Positions 27,368 through 36,356 are shown, counted from the stretch's first letter. The stretch: DNA of 64,000 nt from Duganella sp. CF517 (GCF_900110275.1 NZ_FODC01000002.1:496001-560000); one strand, 5' to 3'. A program made the numbers and translations. Notes: a model not told the origin generated them from the letters alone.

Positions 27368-29107
27368 ATGAGCCTCCATTACGAACCGGGCCACTCCGCT
27401 GCCAGCTTTGTCGACCTCATCAGCAACGCAACGGTGCTATCGGGCATGGCGTTGAACGCCGATGCGGGCCGCGTGCTGTCCGGCACCGGCACGTTTCCGC
27501 GTCGCTGCCTTCCGGCCGTGCTGCATGAATCGGCGCATCACTATTGCTTCGCGATGCCCGTCGGCCATGCCCTGAGCGCCTGCTTTCTCGAAGCCATCCG
27601 TACCCATTTGGCGGACGCCGCTTCAGACGAGCGGGACGACCACATGGCCGAGGCGCTGATCCGTTACGACATCGTGACGGCGGCGCTGCGGCCGCTGGCC
27701 GAAGGCATCGCGCTGTACACCGAATTCGACGCCGCGCCCGGCGCGTCGGCCGCATCGATCAGCCCGCCATTGTCGGATGTCGTCGCGCTGTTTGGCGACG
27801 CCCTGCCGCCGGCCTGGCAAGGCCAACCCATCGCCAAGGTGCTGGGCGCGCTGTTGGAGAGCGCCCGCCTGTCCGGAGACACGATCAAACGCAGGGAAGT
27901 GGTGCTCAGCCAGGCGTTGATCGACGATGCCGACGGTTACCTGACCGGCTACTGGCTCGTCAAGAACTGGCGCTGGCATTTGATCGACTCGCTGGAGGCG
28001 GATGCGCTCTACGACACCGACTTCTACCTGCAATTCATCGCCAATTACTTTTACGGCGACCAGCAACTGGCCGCCATGATCCTCGATTTCGATCATTACC
28101 GGATTGCCAACCTGGCCGGACTGGCCGCTGGCCAGGAAGACTTCGCCGATGCCTTCCTGCAATACTTCCAACGGCGTCTGCGATATCTGCTGCTCGAACT
28201 GCAGCGCGCCGACATCGACCGCATCGAGAACGTGCTCGCCAGCACCAGCGGCTACTCGTTTGACGAGGTTCAAATCGCACTGCCGGGGCGCGTGGCGACG
28301 TCGGGCGCCGAGATCGGGGAGGCCATCGAAGCGCTTGCCGGGCGCTTCAATGAAGTCGAGCCGCCGGTGCTGGGCAGCGCGCTGGTGCACATTCTCAATA
28401 GCCGGCGCTGGATCGCCTACGCCAGTTTTCAAGCCTCCGTCCGCGTCCTGGACAATGGCCGCTTCGTGCTCGGAGAGGGCGAACACGAGTATGACCGGAC
28501 GATGCCGGTGATGGGCGGCGTCCTGCAGGCGCCGCAGGTGCTGCCGGGCGAGGGAGACGGCGTATTCGAGTTGGTGTCGGACCGCGGGGAGGCGCGCCCG
28601 CGCTTTCGCCGCTTTGTCTGGCGCGGCACCGAACTTCTGGCCGCCATCGGCGAGCTGGCGCCCGATGATCCACAATCGTATCTGGTGCTGAACCATGCCG
28701 ATGCGTCGCTGCCGATTTTCTCGACCAGCTATACGCGCGAACTTGTCATCAAATTGAGCGCCGAGATGCGCGCCGCATTCGACGAGATGAGTGTCGGGCC
28801 GGTCGTGGCGGCAGACTGCCTGGCGCAGATGCGCGATCTGCGCGCCGGAATCTACGCCAAGCACTTGGCGCCGTTCGTCTTCAAGAATGGCGCGGAGGTG
28901 GCGCGGGGCGACCTGCGGCTCCCGCTGCCGGTGCTGTGCGACGGCCATGTGGCGGCGCTGCGGATAGCCGCCGCCACCGGGATCGTCGACGGCGGCTTGC
29001 TGGCGGTGGGCGCCGCGCCGCTGACCTCGGCGCAGGCCGATGTGCTGGCCGCCTGCCCACTCCAACTGGTCATTCGCAGGGGGAACCTGGCGGCTTTTCG
29101 ATTTTGA
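27368..29107 (+). CDS. Putative HExxH zinc metallopeptidase, likely effector of cassette
   Basis: A 579-residue soluble protein with no signal peptide. LHESAHHYCF places a zinc-peptidase HExxH at residues 53-57. PLAEGIALYTEFDA, 55 residues later, offers Glu112 as third ligand, in the E-G-x-A-L-Y style of gluzincin peptidases. A further conserved-looking segment is DADGYLTGYWLVKNWRW (187-203). Residues 330-579 form a second, mostly beta-rich region of unknown type. The gene is probably co-transcribed with the EACC1-like gene (16-base gap, AGGCGAG as ribosome site). I do not recognise the family as a whole; the peptidase call rests on the motif and spacing. Confidence 0.55.
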   Translation: MSLHYEPGHSAASFVDLISNATVLSGMALNADAGRVLSGTGTFPRRCLPAVLHESAHHYCFAMPVGHALSACFLEAIRTHLADAASDERDDHMAEALIRYDIVTAALRPLAEGIALYTEFDAAPGASAASISPPLSDVVALFGDALPPAWQGQPIAKVLGALLESARLSGDTIKRREVVLSQALIDDADGYLTGYWLVKNWRWHLIDSLEADALYDTDFYLQFIANYFYGDQQLAAMILDFDHYRIANLAGLAAGQEDFADAFLQYFQRRLRYLLLELQRADIDRIENVLASTSGYSFDEVQIALPGRVATSGAEIGEAIEALAGRFNEVEPPVLGSALVHILNSRRWIAYASFQASVRVLDNGRFVLGEGEHEYDRTMPVMGGVLQAPQVLPGEGDGVFELVSDRGEARPRFRRFVWRGTELLAAIGELAPDDPQSYLVLNHADASLPIFSTSYTRELVIKLSAEMRAAFDEMSVGPVVAADCLAQMRDLRAGIYAKHLAPFVFKNGAEVARGDLRLPLPVLCDGHVAALRIAAATGIVDGGLLAVGAAPLTSAQADVLAACPLQLVIRRGNLAAFRF

Positions 29108-29121
29108 TCGGCGCCGGCGCC

Positions 29122-29811
29122 TCAATCGAGGAAGTCGGCGTACTCGCGCCGCGCGTAGCCCTGCAATTTCTTCCACGGCGCCTCGCCCGCGCCGGCCTGC
29201 GCCGTCACGTCCATGCGGCGGTAGAAGGTGCCGGCCTTGTCGCCGCTTTCGATCACCAGCGGAATCTGCCGGCGCTCGTCCCATAGCACGCGCTGGTAGA
29301 CGCCGCCCTCCTCGCGCTCGCGCCAGCGCGCGCCGGGCGCGGTGGTGGCGCGCGCCGTCACCGGCATGCTGCCCAGCAGGCGCGGATCGAGCAGATAAAA
29401 GGCGCGTTCCCACGAACCGTCGAAATTGACGTTGTCGAACTCGGACGGGGGAATCGCCACCACCGCGCGCTCGCTGGCGTCGACGTATTCGACGCGCGGC
29501 GTCTTGCCGTCCAGGGTCACGTGGCGCGGCAGCACGATGTGGTTGAAGCCGTGGTGGTGCGCGCCCTCCGGCTCCGCCGCGTGCGCGGGCAGCACGCGCG
29601 CGCTCCACACGTGGCCGGGACGGCGCAGCATTTTCTCCTCGTAGCGCGATTCGCGCGTCACGCCGTCGGGCGTGACCGTCTTGCTGTAGTAGGCGACGGT
29701 GAGGTCCAGGTCGGGCGCCGCCGCCGCGGTGGCGGCGGCGGTGGCGGCGGCCGACTGCGCGCCGGCCGCGCAGACGGTGGCCAGCAGCATGGCGTAGCGA
29801 TAAATCTTCAT
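29122..29811 (-). CDS. Exported hypothetical protein next to alkaline phosphatases
   Basis: A 229-residue protein with a signal peptide (MKIYRYAMLLATVCAAGAQ) followed by a low-complexity Ala/Thr stretch. The mature part is beta-rich: LTVAYYSKTVTPDGVTRESRYEE, YLLDPRLLGS, RVLWDERRQIPLVIESGDK and a Trp-rich end. I do not recognise the family; the pattern of short strands and a 'substrate-like' VLWDERRQIPLVI segment is reminiscent of LolA/LppX-fold proteins, but this is weak. It follows the first alkaline phosphatase gene by 58 bases on the same strand, so it may belong to the same regulon. Confidence 0.65.
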   Translation of the reverse strand: MKIYRYAMLLATVCAAGAQSAAATAAATAAAAPDLDLTVAYYSKTVTPDGVTRESRYEEKMLRRPGHVWSARVLPAHAAEPEGAHHHGFNHIVLPRHVTLDGKTPRVEYVDASERAVVAIPPSEFDNVNFDGSWERAFYLLDPRLLGSMPVTARATTAPGARWREREEGGVYQRVLWDERRQIPLVIESGDKAGTFYRRMDVTAQAGAGEAPWKKLQGYARREYADFLD

Positions 29812-29869
29812 GACGGTCGATCAAAAAGCGCCGGCGGCGTGCGCCGGCGCGGTTGCGCGTTGTTGCGGA

Positions 29870-31267
29870 TTACAGGCCGAAGGCCGACTTGAGCAGGCCG
29901 AACACCTTGGTGTTGTCCAAGGTGCCCTTGAACGGCTTGGCGCCGGCGCCGGTGGCGAACAGCTTGACGTCGCCGCCGCCGTGCGTCTCGCTCGACAGGC
30001 GCACGCCGGTCTCCTGCAGATAGTTGTCTGCCAGTACGGTGGTGCTATCGAGGCCGGTGCGCGTGTTCGGCCGGTTCGGGCCGTTGCCGAACACCAGCGT
30101 CGTGTAGGTGTTGCCGTCCGCATCCTTGGCCGGCTGGCCGTCGCGGTAGCCACGGTTGATGTCCAGGATCGGATTGCCGCGCTTGCCGTAGCCGTTGAAC
30201 GCCAGCGTGTGGTCGTGGTCGGCGGTGACGACGATCAGCGTGTTGGCCAGCGTCGGGTCGGTCAACCTGGCCTTGGCCAGCGCCGCCTTGATGGCGTCGT
30301 CGAAGGCGATGGTGTCGGTCAGCGCGCGCTTGGCGTTGGTGCCGTGAAGCGCGTGGTCGATCCGCCCGCCCTCGACCATCAGGAAGTAGCCGTTGGTGTT
30401 CTGCGCCAGCAGGTCCATCGCCTTGACGGTCATCTCGGCCAGGCTTGGCTGCGAGGCGCCCTCGCCCAGCGGCGGCGTGGCGGAGCGGTCGAGTTCATAT
30501 TCCAGATGGCTCTTGGTGCTGTACAGGCCGATGAACTTCTTGCCGCTGGCGGCGTTCATCTCGGCCTTGGTGGCGGCCACGGTGTAGCCCTTGGCGGCCA
30601 ATTCGGTCAGCAGGTTGCGGCCGTCGGCGCGGCCGCTGGTATTGGCCGCGCCGTAAGGCGTGAAGTGGTTGCGCCCGCCGCCCATCAGCACGTCGACGCC
30701 GTCGCCCAGCGCGCTGTTGAAGCCGGCGCCGCCCGGCACCAGCTGCGCGGCGATGTGGTACTGCGCGTTGCGGTTGCAGATGTGCGAATAGGTCGCCGCC
30801 GGCGTCGCGTGGGTCAGCTCGGTGGTGGTGATGGCGCCGACCGCCTTGCCCTTGGCCTTGGCCAGTTCCAGGATGGTGGTGGCCGGCGTGCCGTTGCCGG
30901 CGGCGCAGTTATTCACGCCCAGGTTGCCGTTGGCGTCGCGGCCCGGGTTGGTGGCGACGGTCTCGGCCGACATCGAGATGACCTCGTTGTTCATCTTGAC
31001 GCCGGTCATGTAGGCGGCCATCGACGGCGCGCTGTCGGTGGTCTGGGCGTCGGCCGAGAAGGTCTTGATGCGGGCGGTGCGCTCGAGCGTGTCCATGGTC
31101 AGGCTGCCGTCTTCGCCGTACTTGTAGATGCGCGCGGCGGTGACGGTGGTCGGCCCCATGCCGTCGCCGAGGAAGAAGATGATGTTCTTGGCTTCGCCGG
31201 CGGCGTGGGCCGCCTGGGCGCCGGCCAGGGCCAGGGCCAGTGCGGCCGCGAGTCGGGTGGGTTTCAT
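29870..31267 (-). CDS. Alkaline phosphatase (PhoA family), periplasmic
   Basis: A 465-residue phosphomonoesterase. A Sec signal peptide (cleavage near AHA, residue 23) is followed by the metal ligand motif FFLGDGMGPTTV, the phosphoserine nucleophile in TTDSAPSMAAYMTG, THATPAATYSH, MVEGGRIDHALH, TADHDHTL and ETHGGGDVKLFATG, which carry the zinc and magnesium ligands. It releases phosphate from organic esters in the periplasm. The start at 31267 (MKPTRL) is preferred to an upstream ATG. It is about 40 bases downstream of a paralogue in the same orientation. Confidence 0.95.
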   Translation of the reverse strand: MKPTRLAAALALALAGAQAAHAAGEAKNIIFFLGDGMGPTTVTAARIYKYGEDGSLTMDTLERTARIKTFSADAQTTDSAPSMAAYMTGVKMNNEVISMSAETVATNPGRDANGNLGVNNCAAGNGTPATTILELAKAKGKAVGAITTTELTHATPAATYSHICNRNAQYHIAAQLVPGGAGFNSALGDGVDVLMGGGRNHFTPYGAANTSGRADGRNLLTELAAKGYTVAATKAEMNAASGKKFIGLYSTKSHLEYELDRSATPPLGEGASQPSLAEMTVKAMDLLAQNTNGYFLMVEGGRIDHALHGTNAKRALTDTIAFDDAIKAALAKARLTDPTLANTLIVVTADHDHTLAFNGYGKRGNPILDINRGYRDGQPAKDADGNTYTTLVFGNGPNRPNTRTGLDSTTVLADNYLQETGVRLSSETHGGGDVKLFATGAGAKPFKGTLDNTKVFGLLKSAFGL

Positions 31268-31307
31268 GAGTGGGTATCCGTTCATTGTTCTGGTTATGCT
31301 GACCGGG

Positions 31308-32762
31308 TCAGAGGCCGGCAGCGGCTTTGACCAGGCTGTAGACCTTGGTGTTGTCGATGGTGCCGGTGAAGGTCTCTGCGCCCTTGCCGGTGGCGGCCAG
31401 GAACACGTCGGTGCCGCCGTGGGTCTCGCCGCCGGCGGCCACGCGCACCACCGCTTCCTGGTGGTAGGTGTTGGAACCGGTGACGCTGTCGTCCAGGCTG
31501 GCCATGGCGCCGCGGCTGCCCTGGGTGCGGTTCTCGCCGTTGCCGAAGCCGATGATCGAGTACGGCGCGCCGTCCAGATCCTTGTCGACCGCGCCGGTGA
31601 CGTAGTTCTTCACCACGCCCAGCACGCCGGCGTTGGCGGCGGTGGTCTTGCCGGTGCGCTTGGCGTAGCCGTTCAGCACCAGCGTGTGGTCGTGGTCGGC
31701 GGTGACCACCACCAGCGTGTTCTTGAGCTCCGGATCGGCCAGCCGCGCCTTGGCCAGCGCCGCCTTGATGGCGTTGTCGAACGCGACCATGTCCTGCAGC
31801 GCCTTCTTGGCGGTGGTTTCGTGCAGCGCGTGGTCGATGCGGCCGCCCTCGACCATCAGGAAGTAGCCCTTGCTGTTCTTGGCCAGCACGTCCATCGCCT
31901 TGGTGGTCATCTCGGCCAGGCTCGGCTCCTTGGCCGGATCGCGGTCGAGGTCGTAGCTCATGTGCCCGGACGTGAACAGGCCCAGCAGGCGGTCGGTCTT
32001 GCCGGCGTCGATGGCGTTCAGTTCGGTCACATTGCTGACGAAGGCGGCGTTCTTGGCCTTCATCTCGGTGATCAGGTTGCGGCCGTCGCTGCGCTTGCCG
32101 CCATCCTTGACCGGCGTGAAGAACTGGCTGCCGCCGCCGAGCAGCACGTCGAGGCCGGAGCCGAGGGCGCTGTTGTAGCCGGCGCCGCCCGGCACCGAGG
32201 CGGCGGCGATGTCGTTCTCCAGGTCGCGGTGGCAGATGTGCGAGTACGTCGCGGCCGGCGTGGCGTGGGTGACGCGGGTGGTGGTGACGACGCCGGCGGC
32301 CAGGCCCTGTGCCTTGGCCGATTCAAGCAAGGTGGTGACGGCGGTGCCGTTGCTGGCGCCGCAGTTGTTGCCCAGTTTGTTGCCGTTGGCGTCGGCCACC
32401 GGATCGACCGCCACCGTGTTGGCCGACATCGAGATCACTTCGTTGTTCATCTTCACACCGGTCATGTAGGCCGACATCGACGGCGCGCTGTCGGTGACCT
32501 GGGCGTCGTTGGAATAGGTCTTGACGAAGGCCGTCTCCGGCAGCGTGTCGACGGTCAATTCGCCGTCCTCGCCGACGGAATAGATGCGCGCGGCGGTCAT
32601 GGTGGTCATGCCCATGCCGTCGCCGAGGAAGAAGATGACGTTCTTCGGCGCGGCCGCGACCGGCGGCGTGACGGCCGGCGGTGTGATCGAGGAGGAATCG
32701 CTGCTGCAGCCGGCGATCAGGGCCGCGCTCAAGCCGGCAAGGAGAAGGGACTTGCGTTTCAT
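31308..32762 (-). CDS. Alkaline phosphatase (PhoA family), lipoprotein
   Basis: A 484-residue paralogue of the downstream enzyme with the same motifs: FFLGDGMGMTTM, VTDSAPSMSAYMTG, MVEGGRIDHALH, TADHDHTL and ETHGGTDVFLAATG. Its N-terminus (MKRKSLLLAGLSAALIAGCSS) has a lipobox with Cys at about residue 19 followed by Ser-Ser-Asp, so it should be lipid-anchored. A Ser/Pro/Ala linker follows. The tandem pair thus offers the same chemistry in soluble and anchored forms. A possible Pho box lies 46 bases upstream. Confidence 0.94.
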   Translation of the reverse strand: MKRKSLLLAGLSAALIAGCSSDSSSITPPAVTPPVAAAPKNVIFFLGDGMGMTTMTAARIYSVGEDGELTVDTLPETAFVKTYSNDAQVTDSAPSMSAYMTGVKMNNEVISMSANTVAVDPVADANGNKLGNNCGASNGTAVTTLLESAKAQGLAAGVVTTTRVTHATPAATYSHICHRDLENDIAAASVPGGAGYNSALGSGLDVLLGGGSQFFTPVKDGGKRSDGRNLITEMKAKNAAFVSNVTELNAIDAGKTDRLLGLFTSGHMSYDLDRDPAKEPSLAEMTTKAMDVLAKNSKGYFLMVEGGRIDHALHETTAKKALQDMVAFDNAIKAALAKARLADPELKNTLVVVTADHDHTLVLNGYAKRTGKTTAANAGVLGVVKNYVTGAVDKDLDGAPYSIIGFGNGENRTQGSRGAMASLDDSVTGSNTYHQEAVVRVAAGGETHGGTDVFLAATGKGAETFTGTIDNTKVYSLVKAAAGL

Positions 32763-32807
32763 GTTATCTACCCAGCTTCGTTAAAGATTTTCAAGATAAC
32801 AAGAGCT

Positions 32808-32826
32808 TGTGACACCATGATGACTT
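32808..32826 (-). promoter_or_regulatory. Candidate Pho box upstream of the alkaline phosphatases
   Basis: On the minus strand AAGTCAT-CATG-GTGTCAC resembles the PhoB site (two CTGTCAT-like heptamers four bases apart), matching GTCAT in the first and TGTCA in the second. It lies 46 bases before the lipoprotein phosphatase start, in a suitable position. The match is partial. Confidence 0.4.
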
Positions 32827-32937
32827 GCGGTCGGCCCGCCGAAAGCGGGCGGCGGCGGGCTGGCTATCCACTATCTCCCCATATTAAGACGCTTGGCGAC
32901 CGCCACGCCGCTCGCCGGTATCACATCGCGCGTGTCG

Positions 32938-33110
32938 ATATTGAGCTGTGACGGCGATGATGCCGCCGGCCGGATTGGCCATGCGCACGCCACCGAGGTA
33001 GCGCGTGCCTTGCGCCAGGCCGCGCCAGCTGACGACGACCGGGCCGGAGCCGCCGATCCGGACCGAGACCGGCGCGCGACCGATGCGCGGATGCCGCCGC
33101 GTTCGGCACG
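32938..33110 (-). pseudogene. C-terminal remnant of a subtilase-like (S8) peptidase
   Basis: One minus-strand frame reads APVSVRIGGSGPVVVSWRG, continuing LAQGTRYLGGVRMANPAGG, before shifting to a frame ending SQLNIDTR. The W-x-G-L-x-x-G-T-R-Y-L-G pattern is typical of the C-terminal domain of secreted subtilases. No start, catalytic domain or signal peptide remains, so this is a fragment. It fills most of the 385-base space between the phosphatase and hydrolase genes. Confidence 0.45.
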
Positions 33111-33147
33111 ACTGTTGCCCTGGTATGTGAGCGAAAGGATGCGTCGC

Positions 33148-34149
33148 TCAGCCGAGCTTCGCCACATCGAGAATGGCCTGTGCGAAAGCCCGCGGCGCCT
33201 CTTGCGGCAGGTTGTGGCCGATGCCGCCGGTGATCAAGCGGTGCTCGTACCTGCCGGTGAATTTTTTAGCGTAGTTTTTCGGATCGGGATGCGGGGCGCC
33301 GTTGGCGTCGCCCTCCATGGTGATCGTCGGCACGCCGATGTCGGGGAACCGCGCCAGCTTGCGCTCAAGATCGTCGTAGCGCGCCTCGCCCGGCGCCAGG
33401 CCGAGGCGCCAGCGGTAGTTGCCGATCGAGATGGCGACATGGTCCGGATTGTCCAGGGACCTGGCGGACCGGGCGAACGTGGCGTCGTCGAATTTCCACT
33501 GCGGCGAGGCGAGCTCCCAGATCAGGCGCGCGAAGGCGTGGGTGTCGGCGCGGTAGCCCTTTTCCCCGCGCTCGGTGGCGAAGTAATACTGGTACCACCA
33601 TTGCAGCTCGGCCTTGGGCGACAACGGCGCGCGGTTCGCCTCCTGGCTGCCGATCAGGTAACCGCTGACCGACACCAGCGCCGTGAAGCGCTGCGGCCAC
33701 AACGCGGCCAGGGTGCCGGCGATCCTGGCGCCCCAGTCGAAACCGGCGACGATGGCCTTGTCGATTTTCAGCGCGTCCATGAAAGCGACGGCATCGGCGG
33801 TGAACGTCGCCTGCTGGCCGTTGCGCGGCGTCTTCGCCGACAGGAATCGTGTGCTGCCATAGCCGCGCAGATGCGGAATGATGACGCGGTATCCCGCCGC
33901 GACCAGGATCGGCGCCACGTCGACGAAGGCATGGATGTCGTAGGGCCAGCCGTGCAGCAGCAGGATCGGCATGCCGTCCGCCGGCCCCATGTCGACATAC
34001 CCGACGTCGAGCAGGCCGGCGTCGATCTGCCGGATCGCCGGGAAGGCATTCGCCGGGGACGGCGTGGCGGCCAGGGCGCCGCCGGCGTAGCCGATCTGGC
34101 TCGCGGCCAGTCCCAGCGCGGCGGTGTTCAGAAAACTCCGGCGTTTCAT
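33148..34149 (-). CDS. Exported alpha/beta hydrolase, epoxide hydrolase-like
   Basis: A 333-residue protein with a twin-arginine-type leader (KRRSFLNTAALGLAAS), then an alpha/beta hydrolase fold. HGWPYD supplies the oxyanion hole (HGxP), and GFDWGARIAGTLA carries an Asp nucleophile, as in epoxide hydrolases and haloalkane dehalogenases rather than Ser. The catalytic His is in GGIGHNLPQEAP. Cap-domain Tyr candidates are in WWYQYYFATERG. It is likely secreted folded by Tat and hydrolyses epoxides or related substrates. It lies 48 bases upstream of the thioredoxin-like gene in the same direction. Confidence 0.87.
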   Translation of the reverse strand: MKRRSFLNTAALGLAASQIGYAGGALAATPSPANAFPAIRQIDAGLLDVGYVDMGPADGMPILLLHGWPYDIHAFVDVAPILVAAGYRVIIPHLRGYGSTRFLSAKTPRNGQQATFTADAVAFMDALKIDKAIVAGFDWGARIAGTLAALWPQRFTALVSVSGYLIGSQEANRAPLSPKAELQWWYQYYFATERGEKGYRADTHAFARLIWELASPQWKFDDATFARSARSLDNPDHVAISIGNYRWRLGLAPGEARYDDLERKLARFPDIGVPTITMEGDANGAPHPDPKNYAKKFTGRYEHRLITGGIGHNLPQEAPRAFAQAILDVAKLG

Positions 34150-34197
34150 GTTGGTGGGTTCAGTCATGATGATTCCTTTCGATTGGATGGATACCGA

Positions 34198-34737
34198 TTA
34201 CCGGGCCGCGACGGCCGGCTCGGCCAGCAAGGTGCGGATCTTCGCCTCGGTCGCCGCGTACGCGCCCTCGCCGAAGTGCTGGTACACCACCTTTCCCTGC
34301 TTGTCGATCAGGTAGACGGCGGGCCAATACTGGTTGTTGTAGGCGCTCCAGGTGGCGTACTTGTTGTCCTGCGCGACCGGGTACGCGATGCCGAAGCGCT
34401 TGATCGCGGACTTCACGTTGTCGGTCGAGCGCTCGAACGGATATTCAGGGGTGTGCACGCCCACCACCACCAGGCCCTGGTCCTTGTACTTCTCGTGCCA
34501 GCTTGTCACGTAGGGCAAGGTGCGGATGCAGTTGATGCAGGTGTAGGTCCAGAAGTCGACCAGCACGACCTTGCCGCGCAGCTGTCCGATCGTCAGCGGC
34601 GCGCTATTGAGCCATTGCTGGATGCCGGTGAACTCGGGCGCCGTCGTCGGAGCGACCACCGCAGCCGTTGCCGTGGCGGTGAAGGCGGCGGTCGATAAGG
34701 CGATAGCGGCCAGCGTGGTGTGGAAAGCGGATCTCAT
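34198..34737 (-). CDS. Periplasmic TlpA-like thioredoxin-domain protein
   Basis: A 179-residue exported thioredoxin-fold protein (signal peptide to about residue 25) with the active site TYTCINCIRT (Cys67, Cys70), VLVDFWTYT and a cis-Pro region YWPAVYLID. It matches the redoxin domain found fused to CcdA in DipZ proteins. Here the two are separate genes with only two bases between them: CcdA would carry electrons across the membrane to this protein, which then reduces periplasmic disulfides. Confidence 0.9.
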   Translation of the reverse strand: MRSAFHTTLAAIALSTAAFTATATAAVVAPTTAPEFTGIQQWLNSAPLTIGQLRGKVVLVDFWTYTCINCIRTLPYVTSWHEKYKDQGLVVVGVHTPEYPFERSTDNVKSAIKRFGIAYPVAQDNKYATWSAYNNQYWPAVYLIDKQGKVVYQHFGEGAYAATEAKIRTLLAEPAVAAR

Positions 34738-34739
34738 GT

Positions 34740-35456
34740 TCAGTATCCTTTCAGGGTGGGGAAAAAGTCGGCCAGGGCCGCGTAGAGCACGACGTCGTAC
34801 TGGAAGTAGATTGCGAAGCCGGTCAGCAGGATCAGCGCGCCGAATACCTGGATCAGGCGATGGGAATGGCGCGCCAGTACCCGGACCCGCGTCGCCATGA
34901 ACTGGCCGCCGTAGGCGATCACCAGCATCGGTATGCCGGCGCCGAGGGCATACATCACCAGCAGCGTGGCCGACCAGCCGATGTCCTGCGCCTTGGCGAC
35001 CAGCACCAGGATCGACGCCAGCACCGGGCCGGCGCACGGCGTCCACACGGCGCCGAGCGACATGCCGAGCACGAAGCCGCCGGCATTGCCGCTGCTGCCG
35101 TCGACCGACGGGCCGGCGCGGTGCAGGAAGCCGCCCATGCGGGCCATCAGCCATTCGTAGGGCTGGCGCCACAGCATCAGCAAGCCGGTCATCATCAGCA
35201 TGGCGATGCCGGCCAGGCGCAGCGTCTCGTGGGCGATGACGACGTGCTGCGAGGCGCTGGCCAGCAGCATGCCCAGCGCGGCGAAGGTGAGCACGAAGCC
35301 GGCCACGATGAACAGCGGGCGGCTGCGGTTTTTGCGCTGGCCGGTGCGCTGCAAAGTGCTGCCCAATACGATCGGCAGGATCGGCAGCACGCAGGGAGAG
35401 GCGATGGTCAGCACGCCGGCCAGCGTCGCCAGCGGCAGTTCGATCAGATTGTTCAT
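34740..35456 (-). CDS. CcdA-type cytochrome c biogenesis/disulfide reductant transporter
   Basis: A 238-residue, six-helix membrane protein of the CcdA/DsbD-beta family. The redox cysteines are in IASPCVLPILPIVLG (helix 1) and WTPCAGPVLASI (helix 4). It transfers thiol electrons from cytoplasmic thioredoxin to periplasmic partners. MNNLIEL (ATG 35454-35456) is the typical start; an ATG ten codons upstream is less likely. It diverges from the response-regulator gene across 162 bases, which probably contain promoters for both units. Confidence 0.9.
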   Translation of the reverse strand: MNNLIELPLATLAGVLTIASPCVLPILPIVLGSTLQRTGQRKNRSRPLFIVAGFVLTFAALGMLLASASQHVVIAHETLRLAGIAMLMMTGLLMLWRQPYEWLMARMGGFLHRAGPSVDGSSGNAGGFVLGMSLGAVWTPCAGPVLASILVLVAKAQDIGWSATLLVMYALGAGIPMLVIAYGGQFMATRVRVLARHSHRLIQVFGALILLTGFAIYFQYDVVLYAALADFFPTLKGY

Positions 35457-35618
35457 GGCTAGTCCTCGTGTTTTGGAAGACTCCATTTAACCGCCGCCGT
35501 GTGTATCGGCTGTGTCCAAAACAGGGGCTTTTGCAAGGTTGTGTGTACAGCGTCGTTCCGGATACACTGGGATACAAAGCGGGCGATATCGCCTTCTTTC
35601 ACGGGTTAAGATGCGTCC

Positions 35619-36356
35619 ATGGAAAATACAGACCACATCCTCATCGTCGACGACGACCGCGAAATCCGCGAGCTGCTGGCCGCGTATCTCGAGAAAAACG
35701 GCATGCGCGCCACCGTGGCCGCGAACGGGCGCCAGATGCGCGCGCTGCTGGAACAACAAAACTTCGATCTGCTGGTGCTGGACTTGATGCTGCCCGGCGA
35801 GGACGGCCTGACCTTGTGCCGCGAACTGCGCGCCAGCAAATGGCGCGCCCTGCCGGTGCTGATGCTGACCGCGCGCGGCGAGGAGACCGACCGCATCGTC
35901 GGGCTGGAGATGGGCGCCGACGACTACCTGACCAAGCCGTTCGCGGTGCGCGAGCTGTTCGCCCGCATCCGCTCGGTGCTGCGCCGGGCGCGCATGCTGC
36001 CGCCGAACATGCAGGTCGACGAGCCGGGGCAGTTCATCACCTTCGGCGACTGGAAGCTGGACACCGTCGGCCGCCACCTGCTGGACCGCGCCGGCACGGT
36101 GGTGTCCCTGAGCGGCGCCGAATATCGGCTGCTGCGCGTGTTCCTCGACCATCCGCGCCGGGTGCTGACGCGCGACCAGCTGCTCAATCTCACGCAAGGG
36201 CGCGACGCCGACAGCTTCGACCGCTCGATCGATCTGCTGGTAAGCCGCCTGCGCCAGCGACTGCTGGACGACGCGCGCGAGCCGCGCTACATCAAAACCC
36301 TGCGCAGCGAAGGCTATGTGTTTTCGTCCGAGGTCGATCTCGGAGGCGCGGCATGA
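35619..36356 (+). CDS. OmpR-family response regulator
   Basis: A 245-residue regulator with a receiver domain (acidic pocket Asp11-Asp13, phospho-acceptor Asp55 in LLVLDLMLPG, Lys106 in YLTKPF) and a C-terminal winged helix (about 145-245; DRSIDLLVSRLRQRLL and YIKTLRSEGYVF). It should bind DNA as a phosphorylated dimer. Its TGA overlaps the ATG of the sensor kinase, so they are co-translated. The divergent ccdA-thioredoxin-hydrolase genes are plausible targets by position only. Confidence 0.94.
   Translation: MENTDHILIVDDDREIRELLAAYLEKNGMRATVAANGRQMRALLEQQNFDLLVLDLMLPGEDGLTLCRELRASKWRALPVLMLTARGEETDRIVGLEMGADDYLTKPFAVRELFARIRSVLRRARMLPPNMQVDEPGQFITFGDWKLDTVGRHLLDRAGTVVSLSGAEYRLLRVFLDHPRRVLTRDQLLNLTQGRDADSFDRSIDLLVSRLRQRLLDDAREPRYIKTLRSEGYVFSSEVDLGGAA

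Noticed and set aside
26692..29107. Integrative element bounded by the tRNA-Pro 3' end
   Set aside because: No integrase gene and no second copy of the tRNA end were found; the location is suggestive only.
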